Assembly (NCBI GenBank): GCA_964500805.1
Contig: CAZCQH010000032.1
Location: 1 to 64,000, forward strand
Direction of reading: 5' to 3'
DNA from: Ga0077555 sp964500805
Lineage (GTDB): Bacteria > Pseudomonadota > Alphaproteobacteria > Rhizobiales > Hyphomicrobiaceae
DNA length: 64,000 bases
A model generated the notes under the pieces. It did not search any database. It was not told the DNA's origin and saw nothing but the letters and a program-made list of their open reading frames with translations. Both the position numbers and the translations under genes were made by a program. Positions 62,116 through 64,000 of this stretch are shown here, piece after piece (position 1 is the stretch's first letter; each line of letters starts with the position of its first letter).

Positions 62116-62721
62116 ATGATCGCCCTGTTTTTCGAGGTCACGCCAAAGCCAGGACAGGAGAGCAAATATCTCGAGATCGCCGCCGCGCTCCGGCCCGACC
62201 TCGAGGCGTCCGGTGGTGTCGTCTTTCTCGATCGCTTCCGCTCGCTGTCGCGGCCGGGCACGATGCTGTCGCATCAGATCTGGCGCGATGAAGCTTCGCT
62301 CGCCCGATGGCGCGCTCACGGCCGCCATCACGGCGCGCAGACCGCTGGTCGCGATGCGGTGTTCGAAGATTACCGGCTGCGTGTCGGTCCGGTTGTTGCA
62401 CACATCGACCAGGGTCGCATCATCGAGACCGTGCCCGGCATCACCTACAACGATCCGGAGCATCAGGCCGAGCGCTGGGTCGTGGTCGTGCGCAGCAGCG
62501 GCGAAGTTTTCCCAAGCGACGAGGGAGAAGGCTGGCAAAGCGTGTATGCGGACACGAGATTCGCATGGGTGGCGAGCGTGCCGGAGAGCAAGGATGGGCT
62601 TGCAGTGCTGAGCTTGGCCGCCAAGGAGCCCTGCGTCAGTGCGGCGCAGCTTTGTCTCGTCTCCCGAGACTACGGGATGTTTGATCGGCGCGAGGCGCCG
62701 CAGTATTTCCCGGAGAAGTAG
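62116..62721 (+). CDS. antibiotic biosynthesis monooxygenase (ABM) domain protein
   Basis: A 201-aa protein from the ATG at 62116 (MIALFFEVTP), with GGAGG about 6 nt upstream. The first ~95 residues form an ABM ferredoxin-like domain: IALFFEVTPKPGQESKYLEI, then SHQIWRDEASLARWRAHGRH and AVFEDYRLRVG. The rest is unlike the family and has no recognised motif. Members act as cofactor-less oxygenases, heme-degrading enzymes or other small-molecule enzymes. The gene follows MmgE/PrpD by 88 bp. The frame to 62032 is not family-like. Confidence 0.8.
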   Translation: MIALFFEVTPKPGQESKYLEIAAALRPDLEASGGVVFLDRFRSLSRPGTMLSHQIWRDEASLARWRAHGRHHGAQTAGRDAVFEDYRLRVGPVVAHIDQGRIIETVPGITYNDPEHQAERWVVVVRSSGEVFPSDEGEGWQSVYADTRFAWVASVPESKDGLAVLSLAAKEPCVSAAQLCLVSRDYGMFDRREAPQYFPEK

Positions 62722-62732
62722 GGCGAAGGATC

Positions 62733-62818
62733 AGGTCCGAGGGACAAGGTAGGAGGGACGAGGGGAACCGAGTCCACCGCGTAACTTCCTCGTCCCTGGT
62801 CCCTCGCGCCTCGTCCCC
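62733..62818. repeat. G-rich inverted repeat with GAGGGAC/GTCCCTC units
   Basis: Left arm region 62733-62766 contains CGAGGGACAAGG and GGGACGAGG; right arm region 62786-62818 contains CCTCGTCCC and CCTGGTCCCTCG, giving an imperfect stem with a ~20-nt loop. It lies between the ABM gene and the gamma-glutamyltransferase gene. It is unrelated in sequence to the GTCAGACCC palindromes. Confidence 0.7.
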
Positions 62819-62854
62819 AACTCGCTGATCTTCCGCATCACAGGACCCAGCGCC

Positions 62855-64000
62855 ATGCGCAACTTCCACTTCCCCGGCCGATCGCCCGTCGTCGGCCGCA
62901 AGGCGATGATCTGCACCTCGCATCCGGCAGCTTCGCTCGCGGGCATTGAGATGTTGCGCAAGGGCGGCAACGCGATCGACGCGGCGATCTGCGCGACGGC
63001 CGTCATGTGCGTGGCGGAGCCGGCCATGACCGGCATCGGCGGTGACTGCTTCACCATCATCCAGAAGCCCGGCAAAAAGCCGATTGCGCTCAATGCCTCG
63101 GGCCGCGCACCGCGCGCCGCGACAGCCGAGTGGTACGCCAAGAAGGGCATACGCCAAATCGAGATGCAGACCGCGCACGCCGTCACCGTGCCCGGTGCCA
63201 TCGACGGCTGGGCGACACTGCTCGCCGATCACGGCACCAAATCGTTCGCCGAGGTTCTGGCGCCAGCGATCGAGCTCGCCGAAAAAGGCTTCCCCGTCCA
63301 AGCCAAGGTCGCGCACGACTGGAAGACATTCGAGGACAAGGTCAAGGCCGGCAATGAGGGCGCCCGCGCCAATCTCCTGCTCGACGGCCGCGCGCCAAAA
63401 TTTGGCGAGATCATGCACTTCAAGGCGCTCGCCAAGACGCTCAAGGTGATCGCGGAGAAGGGCCGCGAGGGCTTCTACACGGGCGCGGTTGCCAAGGACA
63501 TGGTGTCGGAGCTGGTCGCGCTAGGTGGCCTCCATACCATGGACGACTTCGCCAACCAGATGAGAAGCTGCACCTATGTCGACACGATTTCGGTGAAATA
63601 TCGCGGTGTCGATCTGCACGAGCTGCCGCCGAACCTGCACGGCATTGTCGCGCTGGTGCTGCTCAACATGCTCGATCGCCTCGGGCCCATCGGCAAGGCG
63701 GTTTCAGTCGAGCGCTATCACACGATGATGGAGGCCGTGCGTCTCGCCTACGCCATGCGCGACACGTTCGTCGCCGACCCGGTGCAGGCCAAGGTGCCGG
63801 TCGATCACATGCTCTCCGGTGCCTTCGCCGACGAGCTGGTCCGCCGCATCGATCGCAAGAAGCGCAAGTCTGATCTTGGGCCCATCCCGCAACCCAAGGG
63901 CACCGACACCATTTATATGACCGTCGCCGACGAGAAGGGGATGGTGGTTTCGTTCATCAACTCGATCTTCTCAGGGTTCGGCTCGGGGCTCGCGTCGAAG
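62855..64000 (+). CDS. gamma-glutamyltransferase family protein, 3' end outside window
   Basis: The first 382 residues of a GGT-family Ntn hydrolase; the frame is open to the end of the window. Start: ATG at 62855 (MRNFHFPGRSPV). Landmarks are GGNAIDAAICATAVMCVAEPAMTGIGGDCF (cited as GGNAIDAAI and MTGIGGDCF), VPGAIDGWATLLADHGT, and QPKGTDTIYMTVADEKGMVV. The autoprocessing nucleophile Thr is probably the second Thr of GTDT. The usual TTH is here DTIY, a variation seen in GGT-like subgroups. No signal peptide is visible, so it may be cytoplasmic. Confidence 0.9.
   Translation, partial: MRNFHFPGRSPVVGRKAMICTSHPAASLAGIEMLRKGGNAIDAAICATAVMCVAEPAMTGIGGDCFTIIQKPGKKPIALNASGRAPRAATAEWYAKKGIRQIEMQTAHAVTVPGAIDGWATLLADHGTKSFAEVLAPAIELAEKGFPVQAKVAHDWKTFEDKVKAGNEGARANLLLDGRAPKFGEIMHFKALAKTLKVIAEKGREGFYTGAVAKDMVSELVALGGLHTMDDFANQMRSCTYVDTISVKYRGVDLHELPPNLHGIVALVLLNMLDRLGPIGKAVSVERYHTMMEAVRLAYAMRDTFVADPVQAKVPVDHMLSGAFADELVRRIDRKKRKSDLGPIPQPKGTDTIYMTVADEKGMVVSFINSIFSGFGSGLASK

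Overview
The window is 64 kb of GC-rich (roughly 63-66%) chromosomal DNA from an alphaproteobacterium, most likely a member of the Hyphomicrobiales (Rhizobiales) near the Bradyrhizobium/Xanthobacteraceae branch. This placement is inferred from the gene order rpoD-dnaG-(PilZ)-yqeY-carA, an mbfA iron-exporter gene preceded by an Irr-type (ICE) motif, an alphaproteobacterial LexA motif (GAAC-N7-GAAC), an aap-type amino-acid ABC transporter, ctaA, and many Bug-family, LLM-family and MmgE/PrpD genes. No phage, integrase, insertion sequence or CRISPR array is visible.

Layout. 1-9.1 kb: informational core, with rpoD (cut by the window edge), dnaG, a PilZ protein, a zinc amidase and yqeY on the minus strand, then carA and small proteins. 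9.3-20.8 kb: metabolic and accessory genes, including an SDR, a dienelactone hydrolase, yghU, an LLM oxidoreductase, a secreted caspase-fold protein with two PAN-like domains, an amidohydrolase, an M81/MlrC peptidase and a DHA2 exporter. 20.9-26 kb: tRNA-Gly(TCC), a hydratase, an XRE regulator, mbfA, and a lone molybdenum hydroxylase large subunit. 26-29.8 kb: dnaE, whose first third has a clearly lower GC content than the rest. 29.8-36.4 kb: a minus-strand tripartite tricarboxylate transporter cluster (tctB, tctA and two substrate-binding proteins) flanked by two LLM oxidoreductase genes. 36.6-41.3 kb: an isoaspartyl peptidase, DUF1761 and Rieske genes with overlapping ends, DUF1203, and mobA-mobB coupled to a degenerate subtilase-like gene. 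41.6 kb: a near-perfect parS-like site. 41.7-49.2 kb: GMC oxidoreductase, GNAT, a GT17 glycosyltransferase, MscS, DUF2254 and hypotheticals. 49.5-54.1 kb: an aap amino-acid ABC importer. 54.3-57.9 kb: ctaA, a Cys-rich secreted peptide, surE and a lyase-like jelly-roll protein. 57.9-64 kb: LLM, methyltransferase, epimerase, MmgE/PrpD, an ABM-domain protein and a gamma-glutamyltransferase cut by the window end.

Non-coding structure is notable. Five copies of a ~26-bp palindrome (core GTCAGACCC/GGGTCTGAC) each lie just past a stop codon. A nested inverted-repeat element occupies the divergent promoter region at 44.0-44.2 kb. A different G-rich inverted repeat precedes the gamma-glutamyltransferase. 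The signals I consider most worth follow-up are the parS-like site, the mosaic dnaE with an SOS-type box, the DnaG that has lost three of four zinc ligands, and the mobAB-linked pseudo-subtilase.
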